Part shown: positions 62,715-64,000 of the stretch, one piece after another
How the letters are laid out: every line of letters starts with the position of its first letter
Numbering within the stretch: position 1 is the first letter of the stretch
Assembly: GCF_028401385.1 (NCBI RefSeq)
Contig: NZ_JAQOMR010000001.1
Coordinates: 1,366,501 to 1,430,500, forward strand
Length of the DNA stretch: 64,000 bases
Direction: 5' to 3'
From: Marinicella algicola
GTDB lineage: Bacteria > Pseudomonadota > Gammaproteobacteria > Xanthomonadales > Marinicellaceae
Notes under the pieces: model-generated
The model's input: only the letters and a program-made list of their open reading frames with translations
Databases searched by the model: none
Told to the model about the DNA's origin: nothing
Program-made: the position numbers and the translations under genes

Positions 62715-63665
62715 ATGACAGACATTTTTGAGCTTTTGTTTCCCTTCTTCGGGCTGATTGCTGTCGGCTTCATCGCCGCCAAGATCATCCGTCAGCCGGA
62801 ATCGGGCCTCGTCTGGCTGAACGTGTTCATCATTTATGCGGCACTGCCAGCTCTGTTTTTCAAGCTTGTCTCCAACACGCCATTCGATCAGCTCACAAGG
62901 CTTGATTTCATTTCGGTCGATCTGATGGCGACCTACAGCGTGTTTGCACTGCTGTTTGCGGCCGGTTTCTGGTGGAAGCAGAATGGCGTGCGTGAAAGCA
63001 CGATCCAGGCCTTTGCCGGCTCATATGGCAATATCGGCTATATGGGCCCCGGGCTTGCACTTCTGGCGCTGGGAGAGGCCGCGGCTGTCCCCGTCGCTCT
63101 GATCGTGTGTTTCGAAAATGCACTGCATTTCATCGTCGCACCGACGATCATGGCTGTGGCCGATGGCAAGGCCGTCCGCAAGGCGCAGCTTGCCCGCCAG
63201 GTGCTGACCAAAGCGCTGCTGCATCCCTTTATTGTCGCCACGGCGCTGGGCTTTGCCGTCGCCGCCAGCGGGATCGATATGCCATCGGCCTTTGAGCGGC
63301 TGGTGGACTATCTGGCACAGGCGGCTGCCCCTTGCGCGCTTTTTGCGATGGGGGTCACCCTGGCGCTTCGCCCGGTCAAACGCGTGCCGGCGGAAATCGG
63401 CTATATCGTGCCTGCCAAGCTTGTTCTCCATCCGCTACTGGTTTTCACCTTCATGATGATCCATGGCGGCTTCGATCCGGTCTGGGTGGAAGCGGCTGTG
63501 CTTCTGGCCGCACTTCCGACCGCGACCAATGTGTTTGTCATCGGTCAGCAATATGGCATCTGGTACGAGCGAGCATCCGCCACCATTCTGATCACAACAG
63601 TGTGCTCTGCGGCAACGCTCGCCATTCTGCTCGCGCTGATCGACGGCGGGGTTTTGCGGTTTTAG
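62715..63665 (+). CDS. AEC family transporter (auxin efflux carrier-like)
   Basis: A 316-residue inner-membrane carrier with ten hydrophobic segments in two inverted halves. GSYGNIGYMGPGLALLALG in the first half and PTATNVFVIGQQYG in the second are the unwound-helix motifs of the AEC family. Bacterial members export or import dicarboxylates and related anions; substrate unknown here. Intact. The stop overlaps the next, convergent gene by four bases. Confidence 0.9.
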   Translation: MTDIFELLFPFFGLIAVGFIAAKIIRQPESGLVWLNVFIIYAALPALFFKLVSNTPFDQLTRLDFISVDLMATYSVFALLFAAGFWWKQNGVRESTIQAFAGSYGNIGYMGPGLALLALGEAAAVPVALIVCFENALHFIVAPTIMAVADGKAVRKAQLARQVLTKALLHPFIVATALGFAVAASGIDMPSAFERLVDYLAQAAAPCALFAMGVTLALRPVKRVPAEIGYIVPAKLVLHPLLVFTFMMIHGGFDPVWVEAAVLLAALPTATNVFVIGQQYGIWYERASATILITTVCSAATLAILLALIDGGVLRF

Positions 63666-64000
63666 CTGGTGAAAAGCGCCCTGACGCCTCTCAACGGCTG
63701 CACGCCCTCGCGCATGGCGAACTGGCGCAGCGGCGGCACGGACGACAGCATGAAGAGCCCGGCCGAACGGGCAAGCTGGGCTGGAATGAAATCGGCCAGC
63801 AATGAACGGTTCAGCAGATCGACGCTTGCGGTTCTGCTCCAGACGTCGGATTTGCGCAGGACATCGTAGCGATCTCCTGCACGTGCCGAAACCTTCGAGC
63901 CGTCAATGCCATCCAGCATGCGGGCAAGGCGCATGATGTCGCGCAGGGAGAGGTTGAGCCCCTGTGCGCCGATTGGCGGAAACGCATGGGCGGCCTCGCC
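63662..64000 (-). CDS. UbiH/UbiF/VisC-type FAD monooxygenase, C-terminal part
   Basis: The last 112 residues of a ubiquinone-pathway hydroxylase. GEAAHAFPPIGAQGLNLSLRD is the conserved FAD/ribityl-binding motif of the UbiH family, followed by VLRKSDVWSRTASVDLLNRS and a helical tail. The N-terminus lies beyond the window, so the exact ring position it hydroxylates is unknown. No frame break in the visible part. Confidence 0.88.
   Translation of the reverse strand, partial: GEAAHAFPPIGAQGLNLSLRDIMRLARMLDGIDGSKVSARAGDRYDVLRKSDVWSRTASVDLLNRSLLADFIPAQLARSAGLFMLSSVPPLRQFAMREGVQPLRGVRALFTS

Noticed and set aside
1..64000. CRISPR arrays, prophage, insertion sequences, toxin-antitoxin or defence islands
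   Set aside because: No regularly spaced repeats, integrase, transposase, phage structural genes or defence-type domains were seen. The Fic-like gene has no antitoxin-like neighbour.

Overview
This window looks like a housekeeping stretch of an alphaproteobacterial chromosome, most likely Hyphomicrobiales (Rhizobiales). The evidence is the gene families and their order: fabD-fabG-acpP-fabF-mltG-yicC-gmk, then rsmA-pdxA-surA-lptD-lptG-lptF facing pepA-holC; clpP-clpX-lon-hup; gltA and comEC beside lexA; a DUF2842 protein; a type-2 ArgC; a RibN-type transporter under an FMN riboswitch; and a GTTC-N7-GTTC SOS box at lexA. The exact genus cannot be read from the sequence. No prophage, insertion sequence, CRISPR array, rRNA or plasmid function was found.

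Layout. 1-2044: a Ca2+/Na+ antiporter (cut by the window edge) and an aldo/keto reductase. 2269-9200: fatty acid synthesis (fabD, fabG, acpP, fabF), MltG, YicC and guanylate kinase. 9203-16847 (minus strand): rRNA methylase, PdxA, a SurA-like chaperone, LptD, LptG and LptF, which build and feed the outer-membrane LPS export bridge. 16887-25006: PAP2 phosphatase, leucyl aminopeptidase, Pol III chi, two small proteins, heme A synthase, a DODA-type dioxygenase, argC and an AGE-family sugar epimerase/isomerase. 25286-31283: metH with a palindromic operator candidate, GST and NADP-isocitrate dehydrogenase. 31591-35433: pseudouridine breakdown (psuK-psuG), an AcuI/YhdH reductase and a degenerate Fic protein. 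35645-39701: pstSCAB with a Pho box. 39929-47297: ThrE-type exporter, PoxB, small proteins, O-acetylhomoserine sulfhydrylase and a membrane GGDEF protein. 47603-53003: the ClpP, ClpX and Lon proteases and HU. 53177-64000: FMN riboswitch with ribN, a secreted phytase-like protein, gltA, comEC, lexA, tRNA-Lys, ccdA, an AEC transporter and the C-terminus of a UbiH-type hydroxylase.

The dominant feature of the window is the state of the reading frames. About 25 conserved, mostly essential-type genes (fabD, fabG, gmk, pdxA, lptD/F/G, clpX, lon, lexA and others) are interrupted. Nearly all breaks fall into two classes: loss of one base in a short homopolymer run (about 31 sites), or insertion of one base turning GAA into GAGA (TTC into TCTC on the other strand; 8 sites). 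Undoing each change restores the expected protein. I therefore treat these genes as intact genes carrying sequence errors, not pseudogenes, and give full-gene coordinates. Other genes, including the 3.77 kb metH, are uninterrupted.

The least ordinary biology is a pair of dispersed double-hairpin repeats (7466-7637 and 29124-29292) built from two inverted copies of one unit, an HTH-kinase fusion downstream of a perfect 16-bp palindrome, a Fic-like protein with substituted active-site residues, and a pst cluster without phoU or phoB. I found no convincing undescribed multi-gene system.
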